From Pseudomonas sediminis (GTDB lineage: Bacteria; Pseudomonadota; Gammaproteobacteria; Pseudomonadales; Pseudomonadaceae), in assembly GCF_039555755.1 (NCBI RefSeq), contig NZ_CP154631.1, forward strand, positions 2,108,001-2,172,000: a stretch of DNA of 64,000 bases. Reading direction: 5' to 3'. Of the stretch, positions 51,528 through 63,956 are shown piece after piece (positions within the stretch are counted from its first letter, which is position 1; every line of letters begins with the position of its first letter). A model generated the notes under the pieces. It was not told the origin of the DNA. It saw only the letters and a list, made by a program, of their open reading frames with translations, and did no database searches. Made by a program: the position numbers and the translations under genes.

Positions 51528-54500
51528 ATGCCCGCCGCCTTCCCCGACCGCTTGCCCAACTGGACCTGGTGGCTGCCGCTGCCGATTTTCCATCTGGCAA
51601 CCTGGATTTCCCTGGCGACCCGCCTGAATGACGGGGTGGCGTTGTGTTACCTGCCCATGGTGCTCGGCCTTGCCATGTGCCTGTGGTGGGGCCCGCGGGT
51701 GCTGCCTGCGTTGTACCTCAATGCTCTGTTCTGCGTGCCGTTATGGGGCCTGCCCTGGCAGTTGGCGCCGCTCTATGCCTTGCCGGAAACCGCCGCCGTC
51801 GCGCTGGGCTGGTGGCTGTTGCGACGTCAGCCTTTCGACCCCGCCCTGGGGCGCTTGAGTGATCTGCTCCGATTCCTCGCCTTCGCTGTGTTGATGCCGA
51901 GCACGCTGGTGGCGCTCGGCTTGCAGAGCAACCTGTGGCTGACTGGTTTCCAGACCAGCGAGCAGTGGGTGCAAGCCAGTTTGTCGGTCTGGTTGGGCGA
52001 TACCATCAATATGCTCGCGTTGACGGCGCCCCTGCTGGCGTTCTGTACCCCACTGCTGCGCGCCCGCGGCTGGACCCACGCGCCGGTGGACAATGCCGCG
52101 CCAACGCTGAACATCAGTCGCTCGCCAACTGGCTGGTTGTTGGCCACTGGGGTGTTTCTGGTACTGATGCTGCTCAGCACCAGCCTACCGGCTCAGTTCG
52201 CTCTGCCGCTGCTTGGTCTGAGCATGCTGGTCCTGGCGCTACGACACGCCTTTGCTGGTGCTCTGTATGGCGTGCTGCTGGTGTACGCCGCGACTCTGCC
52301 GCTACCGCTGCTGCGCGACAGCCTGAGTTTCGGCGAGCTGGATCTGCAGCGTAACCAGCTGCACTTCGCGGTGGTGCTGCTGATGGGGGCTACCTTGCTG
52401 GTGGGCCGTGTGCTCGGCGACCTGCGTCAGGCGCTGGCGCGCAGCGCGCAGATGCAGCAGCAACTGGCCCGCGCCAACCTGGCGATAGAGGCCAGCCCGC
52501 TGGGCGTGACCATCGCCGATGTGCGCCAGGAGGACATGCCATTGGTGTACTGCAATTCCGCATTCAGCCAGATAACCGGCTACAGCGCCGAGGAGGCGTT
52601 AGGGCGCAACTGCCGTTTCCTGCTCGGCCAGGACCGCGCCCAGCTGGAGTCGCAACCGTTGCGCCGTGCCTTGCGGGAGGGGCGCAGCGGCCATGCGGTG
52701 GTGCGTAACTATCGCAAGGATGGCAGGCCGTTCTGGAACGAAGTGGTGTTGGCGCCAATGCGTGACGATCAGGGCATCAGCCATTTCGTCGGGCTGCAAC
52801 ACGATGTCACCGAGCGCGTCGAACTGGCGGCCAAGGTCGAGCTGCAACGCTCGCAGTTACTGCGTCAGAGCCATCTGTTCAGCCAGACCGAAGACATCGC
52901 CAGCCTGGGTGGCTGGGTGCTGGAGATCAGCGACTACGGCATGTCCTGGAGCGATGGCTGCTATCGCATCGTCGACCGTGACATTCATCTTGGGCCGCCG
53001 AATCTCGAGCAGGCGCTGCATTACTTCGACACGCCGAGCCAGACGCTGATCATGCAGACCCTGCAGGCAGCCTTGAGCGGGATGGATGATCTGGACATCG
53101 AGGTACGCCTGGCGGCGCGTCTGGGCGGACGCCTGGTGCGCCTGCGTGGCATGGCCGAGCGCAATCAGGACGGTAGCCTGGTGCGCATCTATGGCGTGGT
53201 GCAGGACATCAGCGAGCGCAAACGCACCGAGTCGCAACTGCGCGAGCGTGACGAGCGGCTGCGCCTGTTCTTCGAGGCGCCGCTGATCGGCATGGCACTG
53301 ACCACCCAGAGCTTTGGCTGGGAGGAGGTCAACCAGAAGCTGTGCAGCATCCTCGGTCGCAGTCGTGACGAATTGCTCGCCTGCAGTTGGCAGCAGCTGT
53401 CGCACCCGGACGATCTGCCGGTCGAACAGGCCCATGTGGAGCAGGTGCTGCTGGGTAGCAGCGATGACTTCGAGATGGACAAGCGCTTTCTGCGTGCCGA
53501 TGGTTTGGTGGTCTTCACCCGTGTCAGCCTGCGCGCCGTACGTGGTAGCGGCCGCCAGACACTGTTCCTGCTGCTGGTCGAGGACATCAGTGCGCGGCGC
53601 GAAGCCGAGGCGCGCTATCGAACACTGGTCGAGCATGCGCCCGAGGCGATCCTGCTGTTCAATCCTGAGGGCGGTATCGTCGAATGTAACGAGAACGCCT
53701 TGAGCCTGTTCCGCTATCGCCGCGATGAGCTACTCGGCAAGTCGATTCAGAGCATCAGCCCGGTGTGTCAGGCCGATGGTCGGCTGTCCTCCCGCGCTGG
53801 CAAGGCCTTCCTGCGCCGCGCCATCGCCGGTGAAGCGCCGGTATTCGAATGGAACCATCGCGACAGCGCCGGTCGCCAGTTGCCCTGCGAGGTGCGCCTG
53901 GTACGCATGCCGGGGGAGAACCTGCTGATTCGCGCCAGCGTCACCGACATCTCCGAGCGCCAGCGCTATCAGCGCGAGATTGAGCGCCTGGCCTACAGCG
54001 ACGAACTCACCGGCCTGCCCAATCGCCGGCTGCTGCTCGATCGCCTGCAGCACGCCATGGACCGGGAGAATCGCGAGGGCAGCCTGGGCGCGCTGCTGTT
54101 CATCGATCTGGATCATTTCAAGACGGTCAACGACAGCCTGGGCCATCTGGTTGGCGATGCACTGCTGGTCGAAGTGACCACACGCCTGGCTGCCGAATTG
54201 CGTACTGAAGACACCCTGGCGCGCCTCGGTGGTGATGAGTTCGTGGTGCTGCTCGAAGCCCTGGGGCATGAGCCGCAAGTGGTTGCCGAGCAAGCTGCGG
54301 CAGTGGGAGAGAAATTGCTGCGTGGCCTGCAGGGCAGTTGCCTGATCGACGGTCATGAGCTGGCGATCAGCGCCAGTATCGGTATCGCCCTGCATCCACT
54401 GGGCCTGCAGCAGGCCTCGGACATTCTCAAACAGGCCGATACCGCCATGTACCGGGCCAAGCATGCCGGGCGCAACGCCCTGCATTTCTTCGCCCCGGAG

Positions 54501-55207
54501 ATGCAGGTTGCCATCGACCAACGCCTGCAGTTGCAGAGCGAGCTGCGCCAGGCCATCGCGCGCCAGCAACTGCAGCTGGTGTTCCAGCCACAGCTGATGC
54601 TGGCTGACAACAGCGTGGCGGGCGCCGAGGTGTTGCTGCGCTGGATGCACCCGGAGCGCGGTGAGATCGGTCCGGATCAGTTCATCCCGCTGGCCGAGGA
54701 AACCGGGCTGATCCAGGACATTGGCCAGTGGGTGCTGGAGCAGGCCTGTGCGGCGCTGGCGCGCTGGCAGGCGCAATGGCCGCGACTGGTGCTGGCGGTC
54801 AATCTCAGCCCGCGTGAGCTGCGTCAGGCGTGCTGCTCGAAGACGTCGAGCGCTGCATCGGCAACATGCAGCAGCTCAAGGCGCAGGGCGTACGCTTCGC
54901 CATCGACGACTTCGGCACGGGCTACTCGTCGTTGACCTACCTCAAGCGTCTGCCGCTGGATCGGCTGAAGATCGACCGCAGTTTCGTCGCCGATCTGGAC
55001 GGCGAGGCGAGCGGGCGCATGCTGGTGCAGACCATCCTGATGATCGCGCGCAACCTGGGCCTGGAATGCGTGGCCGAAGGGATCGAGCACGACAGCCAGC
55101 TGGCGCTGCTGCGCGAGCAGAACTGTACATTGGGGCAGGGCTATCTGTTTGGTCGGCCGATGGCCGAGGCCGAGTTTCTCGCCTGGATGCAGGCGCGTCA
55201 GCGCTGA
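51528..55207 (+). pseudogene. MASE1-LOV-PAS-PAS-PAS-GGDEF-EAL protein, EAL domain deleted and frameshifted
   Basis: Start at 51528 (MPAAFPDRL). An N-terminal MASE1-like membrane domain (about 1-300). A LOV domain at about 319-429: GRNCRFLLG with Cys362, NYRKDGRPFWNE, and FVGLQHDVTER, i.e. the photoactive Cys and FMN contacts of blue-light receptors. Three more PAS domains (about 450-566, 579-692, 697-814). GGDEF at 901-905 with I-site RTED. The EAL domain keeps GAEVLLRW (E1034) and NLSPREL, then at about 54830 the frame breaks: about 25-30 residues with the usual EITE motif are lost. The tail (LLEDVE ... IDDFGTGYSSLTYLKRL ... KIDRSFV) continues in another frame from 54830 to 55207; the in-frame product ends at 54935. 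It may still make c-di-GMP. Confidence 0.85.
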
Positions 55208-55212
55208 GCGGG

Positions 55213-56109
55213 TTACCAGCTCAGGTTGCCGCCGCTCAAACGTGCACGCTGACCGTAGGGCCAAGGGTAGTTGACGTCACCGTGCCCGCTGGGCAGATCG
55301 CCGTACAGTGGCACGCCCAGCGGCGCCAGGTACTCGCCGATGATCTGCTCCAGGCTGTGCTGCACGCCGCGTCGCGGGCAGTCGGTGAAACTGCCCAGGC
55401 ACACCGCGCGTGGTCTTTGCCCGGCGAAACTGTGCAGCAACTGCCAGAGGCTGCGCTCGAGGCGGTAGTAGGGCTCACCGACGTCTTCCAGGATCAGGAT
55501 CGAATCCTCGGCCAGGCGCAGCTCGGCCGCCGTCCCGCAGACGCTGGCCAGGGCCGTGAGATTGCCGCCCTGCAAGGTGCCCTCGACGACATGTTGTGGA
55601 CCACTGATATGGCGCAGCGGCAACTGCCGGTGCTCGCCCTTGAGCAGGCTCCACAGCGCCTGCATCGAAGTCAGGCGCTCACGCTGGCCGCCGGGCGCCG
55701 ACAGCGTCTGATGGCCGAGCGCAGTAGCCACGGGACCATGAATGGCTGGCAGCCCCCGTTGGGCAAAGGCCTCTAGCAGAATCGACAGATCGGAGAAGCC
55801 GATCAGCGGCCGTGGGCTGGCCTGGCTTAGCAGCGTCCAGTCGATATCCGCCACCAGTTGTGCGCAGCCGTAGCCGCCACGCAGGCACCAGACGGCGCTG
55901 ATATCCGCCAGGGTAAAGGCCTGGTGCAGGTCGTCCAGGCGCTGCTCCGGCGTGCCCGCCAGGTAGCGATGGCGGGCGCGCGCGTGCTGGCCCAGGTGAT
56001 AGCGCACGCCGAGCACGTCGAGCTGCGCCAGGGTCGCTTCCAGTACGTCTTCGGCAATCGCCGCCGCGGGGGCGATCAGCGCCAGGCGGCCGTCGAACAC
56101 TTGGCTCAT
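55213..56109 (-). CDS. ldcA: LD-carboxypeptidase (murein tetrapeptide)
   Basis: Removes the terminal D-Ala of murein tetrapeptides in wall recycling. It has 298 residues. The catalytic Ser is in [14 protein letters not shown] near residue 100, Glu in [15 protein letters not shown] near residue 200, His in [15 protein letters not shown] near residue 275; SxxN/RGGYG-type [11 protein letters not shown] helps recognition. It overlaps rimK by 4 bases. Confidence 0.93.
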   Translation of the reverse strand: MSQVFDGRLALIAPAAAIAEDVLEATLAQLDVLGVRYHLGQHARARHRYLAGTPEQRLDDLHQAFTLADISAVWCLRGGYGCAQLVADIDWTLLSQASPRPLIGFSDLSILLEAFAQRGLPAIHGPVATALGHQTLSAPGGQRERLTSMQALWSLLKGEHRQLPLRHISGPQHVVEGTLQGGNLTALASVCGTAAELRLAEDSILILEDVGEPYYRLERSLWQLLHSFAGQRPRAVCLGSFTDCPRRGVQHSLEQIIGEYLAPLGVPLYGDLPSGHGDVNYPWPYGQRARLSGGNLSW

Positions 56110-57011
56110 CCGCGCCCTCGGGTGCGGGTCTGGCCGGGTTCGGCGTTCTTTTCCAGGTACTGGATGATCATGCCGGCGACATCCTTGCCGGTGGTGGTCT
56201 CGATACCTTCCAGGCCAGGGGAGGAGTTCACCTCCATCACCAGCGGGCCATGGTTGGAGCGCAGGATGTCGACACCGGCGACGTTCAGGCCCATGACCTT
56301 GGCCGCGCGCACTGCCGTCATGCGCTCCTCCGGGGTGATCTTGATCAGGCTGGCGCTGCCGCCGCGGTGCAGGTTGGAGCGGAATTCGCCAGCCTTGGCT
56401 TGACGCTTCATCGCGGCAATTACCTTGTCACCGACCACGAAGCAGCGAATGTCGGCGCCGCCGGCCTCCTGGATGTATTCCTGGACCATGATGTCCTGCT
56501 TGAGGCCGAGGAAGGCCTCGATCACTGATTCGGCCGCCTTGTGCGTTTCGGCCAGCACCACGCCCATGCCCTGGGTACCTTCCAGCACCTTGATCACCAG
56601 CGGCGCGCCACCCACCATCTGGATCAGATCGGGAATGTCGTCGGGGGAGTGGGCAAAGCCGGTCACCGGCAGGCCGATGCCCTTGCGCGACAGCAGTTGC
56701 AGGGCGCGCAGCTTGTCGCGCGAACGGCTGATGGCCACCGACTCGTTGAGCGGGTAGACGCCCATCATCTCGAACTGGCGCAACACCGCGCAGCCATAAA
56801 AAGTCACCGAAGCCCCGATGCGCGGAATCACGGCATCGAAGCCCTCAAGCGCCTGGCCACGATAGTGGATCTGCGGTTTGTGGCTGGCGATGTTCATGTA
56901 GGCGCGCAGGGTGTCGATCACCACCATTTCATGGCCTCGCTGCTGGCCGGCTTCCACCAGACGGCGGGTGGAATACAGGCGCGGGTTGCGCGACAGCACG
57001 GCGATCTTCAT
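56106..57011 (-). CDS. rimK: Ribosomal protein S6 glutamyl ligase RimK
   Basis: ATP-grasp ligase of 301 residues that adds glutamates to the S6 C-terminus. Segments: [81 protein letters not shown] and [13 protein letters not shown]. In Pseudomonas, RimK is reported to be modulated by RimA, RimB and c-di-GMP. Start 57011; overlap with rimB of 4 bases. Confidence 0.94.
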   Translation of the reverse strand: MKIAVLSRNPRLYSTRRLVEAGQQRGHEMVVIDTLRAYMNIASHKPQIHYRGQALEGFDAVIPRIGASVTFYGCAVLRQFEMMGVYPLNESVAISRSRDKLRALQLLSRKGIGLPVTGFAHSPDDIPDLIQMVGGAPLVIKVLEGTQGMGVVLAETHKAAESVIEAFLGLKQDIMVQEYIQEAGGADIRCFVVGDKVIAAMKRQAKAGEFRSNLHRGGSASLIKITPEERMTAVRAAKVMGLNVAGVDILRSNHGPLVMEVNSSPGLEGIETTTGKDVAGMIIQYLEKNAEPGQTRTRGRG

Positions 57012-57505
57012 TGGGCACCTGGAAGGGCAGAGGAAAGTGAGGGTTTGTCCTGCACATAGCTGAGTGCCGGATTGACTAGCAGTTGGCCGGTGATCAGCGC
57101 CTTGGAGCCAAGTAGTACGCGATAACGCATGGTCTTGCGACAGGCCAGGGTGAATTCCACCGGCCACAGCAGATCACCGAGGGCCAGGTGGGTGCGGATT
57201 ACATAGCGGCTCTGCGCCTGGCCATTGGAACTCTTGATACGTTTGACCGAGACCAGCGGCGCCTCGCAACGGTGGCGGCGCTGCACCTGAGTGCCGAGGT
57301 AGGCAGTGAAGCGTACCCAGTCCTCGCCGTCACGCTGGAACGGCTGGATGTCGCTGGCGTGCAGGCTCGAGGTGCTGGCGCCGGTGTCGATCTTGGCGCG
57401 CAGGCCGATGATGCCGAGCTCAGGCAGATTGATCCACTCACGCAGGCCGATCACGCTGAGCTGGTCGAAAGTCTTCAAGGTGAGAGTGTCCCCTGCGGCC
57501 GACAA
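57008..57505 (-). CDS. rimB: RimB, retropepsin-like RimK-associated protease
   Basis: A 165-residue protein with the aspartyl/zinc protease-like core [19 protein letters not shown] and a second conserved strand [14 protein letters not shown]. This DTGAS motif is typical of the RimB family, thought to influence RimK. It is the first gene of rimB-rimK-ldcA. No rimA-like gene is visible nearby. Confidence 0.88.
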   Translation of the reverse strand: MSAAGDTLTLKTFDQLSVIGLREWINLPELGIIGLRAKIDTGASTSSLHASDIQPFQRDGEDWVRFTAYLGTQVQRRHRCEAPLVSVKRIKSSNGQAQSRYVIRTHLALGDLLWPVEFTLACRKTMRYRVLLGSKALITGQLLVNPALSYVQDKPSLSSALPGAQ

Positions 57506-57591
57506 CGCCTATGATTCCGCGCATTCTAGTTGTGTCGTGTGACAACTGCATCTGCCGCGCGTGCGAATAGCTGAACCCTTCAGAGAGTGAG

Positions 57592-58020
57592 ATGAGCGAA
57601 AAAGACGACGACAAGATCCGCCTGGACAAATGGCTGTGGGCGGCACGCTTCTTCAAGACGCGCGCCCTGTGCAAGGCGGCTATAGAAGGTGGCAAGGTCC
57701 ACCATCGTGGCGAGCGCTGCAAGCCGGGCAAGGAGCCGAAGATCGGTGATGAGTACGTGCTGCGCACCGGCTTCGATGAACGCACCGTGGTCGTGCTGGC
57801 ATTATCCAGCGTCCGCCGTGGTGCGCCCGAGGCGCAACTGCTGTATCGCGAGACCGAAGAAAGTATCGCCCGCCGCGAGCAGGCCGCGGCGATGCGCAAG
57901 GCTGGCGCCGTGGGCATGCAGACCGATGGTCGACCGAGCAAGAAGCAACGCCGGCAGATCCATCAGTTCAACGAGCAGCAGGAAGGTGGGCTGCGCCACC
58001 CCTGGGCGGATGAGGATTAG
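57592..58020 (+). CDS. hslR: Hsp15, S4-domain ribosome-associated heat shock protein
   Basis: A 142-residue RNA-binding protein with an S4 domain (IRLDKWLWAARFFKTRALCKAAIEGGKVHHRGE) and a basic C-terminal helix (GRPSKKQRRQIHQFN). Hsp15 rescues 50S subunits carrying stalled nascent chains after heat shock. Neighbour order rimK-hslR-hslO matches PAO1. Confidence 0.93.
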   Translation: MSEKDDDKIRLDKWLWAARFFKTRALCKAAIEGGKVHHRGERCKPGKEPKIGDEYVLRTGFDERTVVVLALSSVRRGAPEAQLLYRETEESIARREQAAAMRKAGAVGMQTDGRPSKKQRRQIHQFNEQQEGGLRHPWADED

Positions 58021-58029
58021 GCGAAAGCC

Positions 58030-58098
58030 TGTGGGAGCGAGCTCTGCTCACGAATGCGAGCTGCGGTAAAGCTTCGCGAGAGAGCTCGCTCCCACTTT
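58030..58098. repeat. TGGGAGCGAGCTCTGCTC hairpin repeat
   Basis: Arms GTGGGAGCGAGCTCTGCTC and AGAGAGCTCGCTCCCAC; the same family as 50036. It separates hslR and the PAP2 gene. Confidence 0.7.
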
Positions 58099-58103
58099 CT
58101 CGT

Positions 58104-58898
58104 TCAGCGTCCGCTGACGATGCTCATGCGGCCCAGCAGTGGCAGTTTGGCCAGGCGCGAAGTGATCGGCAGGGTGACCTTCTCCAGCCATTCGCTGGCG
58201 TGATAACCCAGCGGGGTGTAGCAGCTCCAGGCCAGGGCCAGCAGGCTGAGGAATACGCCGCCGACGAAGGCATCCGCCCCCCAGTGAGCACCGGCCACCA
58301 GGCGCGGCAGGATGCCGATCACGGTAATGGCCCAGACCAGCAGCAGACGCCAGCCGCGGGCAAAGAAGCTCATGAAATAAGCCCAGATCAGCAGCACCGA
58401 GGCGTGGTCACCGGGGAAACTGCGGCTGGCGCTGTCCTTCAGGTCCCAGCGTTCTTCCCAGGCCGGGAACATCTCGGTCAGGCGCGCGCTGCCTTCTACT
58501 ACCAGAGAAGGGCTGGCGTGCTGCTAGCCCATGTATTCGACCAGGTCGGCGAACAGCACGCGCATCAGCAGCATCACGATCAGGGCGACCAGAAAGGCGA
58601 ACAGCGCTCGGCGTACCTGCGGTCCGGTGAATACCAGATCCGCCTTGAGCATGACCGCCAGCATCACCACGCCGACGCCGGCATCGACCGGGCGCATGCT
58701 GCCGATGGCCCAGATATGGGCCCACAGGCCGCCGGCATGGACCGGGTCGTTGAGCAGTTTGAACAGCCACACATCGAAGACATTCCAAAGCTCGCGGGTA
58801 GGCTGCCACAGCCAGCTGGCGAGCAGCACGACGGCCACGACATGGCAGGCCAGCACGGCGCGTGGTTGCCAGTGACGATTGATGAACGTGCTCGACAT
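58104..58898 (-). pseudogene. PAP2-family phosphatase split by an in-frame amber codon
   Basis: N-terminal part (MSSTFINRHWQPRAVLACHVV to ADLVEYMG, 58898-58527) with several membrane helices. A TAG codon (58526-58524) follows, and the frame then continues unchanged (QHASPSLVVEGSARLTEMFPAWEERW ...) through SFPGDHAS and RLVAGAHWGADA, the PAP2 signature blocks, to 58104. One base change from an ordinary codon would restore the gene. It may be a true pseudogene, a suppressed stop or a sequence error. Confidence 0.75.
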
Positions 58899-59113
58899 GG
58901 GAAATCCCTTTGCAGATTTATGACAGGTCTGACCTCAGGCGCGCGGATGATAGGCAGTGCTGGCGCCAGTACAAGGCCGGCAACACTGTCGTTCAGTCCA
59001 GGTTCAGGGGGCGATGGCGGGACGTGACCGACTGCACATGACGTTCGGGCCTTGGTTGTGCTGGCGTTTGTGCATAAAATCGCCAGCCCTTTTCAGACCT
59101 CGGGCCAGCCGCT

Positions 59114-60001
59114 ATGAACGACTTCAGTCAACGCTTTCTCTTCGACGACACCGACGTGCGAGGCGAAATGGTCGCGTTGCGCGAAAGTTACGCTCATGTG
59201 CTGGCCAAGCACGCCTACCCGCAGCCAGTGGCGCAACTGCTCGGCGAGATGATGGCCGCCGCCGCCTTGCTGGTCGGCACCCTCAAGTTCGACGGCCTGC
59301 TGGTACTGCAGGCGCGTTCCGACGGCCCGCTGTCGCTGCTGATGGTCGAATGCTCCAGCGCTCGTGAGCTGCGCGGCATTGCCCGCTATGACGTCGAGCA
59401 GATCGGCGCCGATGCCGACCTGCAGAGTCTGATGCCCAATGGCGTGTTGGCCATTACCATCGACCCGACCCGGGGCCAGCGTTACCAGGGCATCGTCGAT
59501 CTGGATGGCGTCGACCTGGCCGAGTGCCTGACCAACTACTTCGCCAGCTCCGAGCAACTGCCGACCCGCTTCTGGCTCAAGGCCGACGGCCAGCGTGCTC
59601 GCGGCCTGCTGCTGCAGCAACTGCCGCCGCACCACCAGATCGAGCCGGAAGAACGCGCCGAGAGCTGGAACCATGTGCTGACCCTGGCCAATACCCTGAG
59701 CGCCGAAGAGCTGCTCGGTCTGGACAACCCGACCCTGCTGCATCGTCTCTACCACGAAGAGAACGTGCGGCTGTTCGACGAACAGCCGCTGCAGTTCCGC
59801 TGCAGTTGCTCACGCGAGCGCTCGGCCAGTGCCCTGGCCAGCCTCGGCCAGGCCGATGCCGAGCTGTTGCTGGCCGAACAGGGCGGCAGCGTGGTGATCG
59901 ATTGCCAGTTCTGTAACGAGCGTTATGCCTTCGACGCCGCCGACATCGCCCAGCTGTTTGCCGGGGCCGGCAGCGAAGCGCCGTCGCAGACCCGGCACTG
60001 A
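59114..60001 (+). CDS. hslO: Redox-regulated chaperone Hsp33
   Basis: A 295-residue chaperone activated by oxidation. The C-terminal zinc centre shows CSC (residues near 236-238) and CQFC near 270, the CXC-X27-32-CXXC arrangement. The core includes [24 protein letters not shown] and [20 protein letters not shown]. It comes before pckA, as in PAO1. A hairpin follows the stop. Confidence 0.94.
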   Translation: MNDFSQRFLFDDTDVRGEMVALRESYAHVLAKHAYPQPVAQLLGEMMAAAALLVGTLKFDGLLVLQARSDGPLSLLMVECSSARELRGIARYDVEQIGADADLQSLMPNGVLAITIDPTRGQRYQGIVDLDGVDLAECLTNYFASSEQLPTRFWLKADGQRARGLLLQQLPPHHQIEPEERAESWNHVLTLANTLSAEELLGLDNPTLLHRLYHEENVRLFDEQPLQFRCSCSRERSASALASLGQADAELLLAEQGGSVVIDCQFCNERYAFDAADIAQLFAGAGSEAPSQTRH

Positions 60002-60011
60002 TGAACCTCTC

Positions 60012-60038
60012 GCGCCAATAGACTGTCACTATTGGCGC
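60012..60038. terminator. Hairpin after hslO
   Basis: GCGCCAATAG pairs perfectly with CTATTGGCGC around ACTGTCA, ten bases after the stop. There is no T-run, so termination may be weak or rho-dependent. Confidence 0.5.
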
Positions 60039-60078
60039 TGTATCGGATTGGAGGCTGCCAAGCAGTTCGCTTTTCTGG

Positions 60079-60130
60079 CATACTCCCGCGACTTTTTTAC
60101 CGTGTAGCGCAGTTGCCCCTGTAACTACAC
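60079..60130 (+). promoter_or_regulatory. Possible pckA promoter and leader hairpin
   Basis: CATACT preceded by TGG (60079-60084) looks like an extended -10. About 20 bases downstream, GTGTAG and CTACAC (60102-60130) can pair in the leader. Promoter unproven. Confidence 0.4.
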
Positions 60131-60170
60131 AACGTTCGGAAGACTCGGCCAGCGGCCGACGGGGATCCTC

Positions 60171-61712
60171 ATGACGCAAGCCAACAACGCCGTGTACACC
60201 GACATCAGCGCCGCGCAACTGGTCGAAGAAGCCATTCGCCGTGGTGAAGGGGAACTGGCCGCCAACGGCGCGCTGGTCGTTCGTACCGGTCATCGCACTG
60301 GCCGCTCGCCGGCTGATCGCTTCATCGTTCAGGAGCCGAGCACCGAGGCGCAAATCGCCTGGGGCAACATCAACCGTCCGTTCCCGGCCGACAAGTTCGA
60401 CGCCCTGTGGGATCGCGTCGAGGCGTTCAACGCCGCTCAGGATCACTTCGTTTCCCATGTGCACGTCGGCTCGGCCGAAGAGCACTATCTGCCGGTCAAG
60501 ATGACCACCGCGACCGCCTGGCAAAACCTGTTCGGCCGTCAGCTGTTCATCAACCCGCACGCCTACAACCCGGCTGGCCGTGGCGAGTGGCAAGTGCTCA
60601 ACGTCGCCAACTTCGAGTGCGTGCCCGAGCGTGACGGCACCAACTCCGATGGCTGCGTGATCATCAACTTCGCGGCCAAGAAAGTGCTGATCGCCGGCAT
60701 GCGTTACGCCGGTGAAATGAAGAAGGCCATGTTCTCCGTGCAGAACTTCCTGCTGCCGGAAAAAGACGTGCTGCCGATGCACTGCGCTGCCAACATCGGT
60801 GAAGAAGGCGACGTCACCCTGTTCTTCGGTCTGTCCGGCACCGGCAAGACCACCCTGTCCGCCGACGAGTCGCGTTACCTGATCGGTGACGACGAGCACG
60901 GTTGGGGTGAAGGCGTGGTGTTCAACGTCGAAGGCGGCTGCTATGCCAAGTGCATCGACCTGTCCGAGAAGAACGAGCCGGTGATCTGGAAAGCCATCCA
61001 GTTCGGCACCGTGCTGGAAAACGTCGTGCTCGACGACAGCCGTACTCCGGATTACGCCGACGACAGCCTGACCCAGAACAGCCGCGCGGCCTACCCGCTG
61101 GAGTACGTCGAGAAGCGCAGCGAGAAAAACCTGGGCGGCGAGCCGAATGCCGTGATCTTCCTGACCTGCGACCTGACTGGCGTTCTGCCGCCGGTATCGA
61201 TCCTCAACAACGAGCAGGCGGCCTACCACTTCCTGTCCGGCTACACCGCGCTGGTCGGTTCCACCGAAATGGGTTCGGGCGGCGGCATCAAGTCGACCTT
61301 CTCCACCTGCTTCGGCGCACCGTTCTTCCCGCGTCCGGCTGGCGTCTACGCTGAGCTGCTGATCAAGCGCATCAATGCCTTCGGCTCCAAGGTCTACCTG
61401 GTCAACACCGGCTGGACTGGCGGTGGCTACGGCGTCGGCAAACGCTTCAACATCCCCACCACTCGCGGCGTGATCGCGGCCATCCAGAGTGGCGCGCTGA
61501 TCGGTGCCGAGACCGAGCACCTGCCGATCATCAACCTGGATGTGCCGAAGTCGGTACCGGGCGTCGAGACCAACCTGCTCAACCCGCGCAATACCTGGGC
61601 AGACAAGAACGCCTACGACGAAGCTGCCAAGGGCCTGGCCAAGCTGTTCATCGACAACTTCACCAAGTTCGATGTCAGCGACGCCATCAAGAACGCCGGT
61701 CCGCAGCTGTAA
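60171..61712 (+). CDS. pckA: Phosphoenolpyruvate carboxykinase (ATP)
   Basis: Converts oxaloacetate to phosphoenolpyruvate with ATP, gluconeogenic. 513 residues with the P-loop [16 protein letters not shown] near residue 225, [13 protein letters not shown] near the start, YVSAEMG-like region, and [21 protein letters not shown] near the end. ATG at 60171 with GGGGA upstream. A strong terminator follows. Confidence 0.95.
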   Translation: MTQANNAVYTDISAAQLVEEAIRRGEGELAANGALVVRTGHRTGRSPADRFIVQEPSTEAQIAWGNINRPFPADKFDALWDRVEAFNAAQDHFVSHVHVGSAEEHYLPVKMTTATAWQNLFGRQLFINPHAYNPAGRGEWQVLNVANFECVPERDGTNSDGCVIINFAAKKVLIAGMRYAGEMKKAMFSVQNFLLPEKDVLPMHCAANIGEEGDVTLFFGLSGTGKTTLSADESRYLIGDDEHGWGEGVVFNVEGGCYAKCIDLSEKNEPVIWKAIQFGTVLENVVLDDSRTPDYADDSLTQNSRAAYPLEYVEKRSEKNLGGEPNAVIFLTCDLTGVLPPVSILNNEQAAYHFLSGYTALVGSTEMGSGGGIKSTFSTCFGAPFFPRPAGVYAELLIKRINAFGSKVYLVNTGWTGGGYGVGKRFNIPTTRGVIAAIQSGALIGAETEHLPIINLDVPKSVPGVETNLLNPRNTWADKNAYDEAAKGLAKLFIDNFTKFDVSDAIKNAGPQL

Positions 61713-61730
61713 GCTGAGCCGTGTTCTCTG

Positions 61731-61761
61731 ACAAAGCCGCCTTCGGGCGGCTTTGTCGTTT
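61731..61761 (+). terminator. Rho-independent terminator after pckA
   Basis: Eleven-base stem ACAAAGCCGCC / GGCGGCTTTGT with a TTCG tetraloop, then CGTTT. It ends the pckA transcript. Confidence 0.88.
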
Positions 61762-61849
61762 ATGGCGTGGTGCCCGCGGAGCCCGGATGCAATCCGGGAT
61801 GGCTGGTGACCCTTCCCGGATTTTATCCAGGCTATACACAGTGCCCGAG

Positions 61850-61913
61850 GTAGGGTGCGCCGTGCGCACCGGCTCTCAACGGGATTCTGTCTGTGCGCAT
61901 GGCGCACCCTACC
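61850..61913. repeat. TAGGGTGCGC-type palindromic repeat
   Basis: Arms TAGGGTGCGCCGTGCGCACC and GTGCGCATGGCGCACCCTA, in the gap between pckA and the helicase. A further palindrome (GCCCGGATGCAATCCGGG) lies at about 61780. No gene is visible in 61713-61963. Confidence 0.75.
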
Positions 61914-61963
61914 TAACCGCGTTATGGTCAGGGGCCATTCAGCGGTCAATGGAGTGACAGCGC

Positions 61964-63883
<1,920 letters not shown>

Positions 63884-63892
63884 GGGGTGGAT

Positions 63893-63956
63893 TGGTGCGC
63901 ACGGCGCACCCTACGGTAGCGGCATCCATCGCGTAGGATGTGCTGTGTGCACCGAT
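63893..63956. repeat. TAGGGTGCGC-type repeats at the right edge
   Basis: GGTGCGCACGGCGCACCCTA, then a second diverged copy CGTAGGATGTGCTGTGTGCACC. The remaining bases to 64000 show no gene. Confidence 0.6.

Noticed and set aside
58524..58526. Programmed readthrough or pyrrolysine at the amber codon in the PAP2 gene
   Set aside because: No pyrrolysine genes are expected in Pseudomonas and no readthrough context is visible; a nonsense mutation or error is simpler.
59577..61949. A 790-codon minus-strand frame opposite hslO and pckA
   Set aside because: Antisense shadow of two well-supported genes, with no domain, ribosome site or context.
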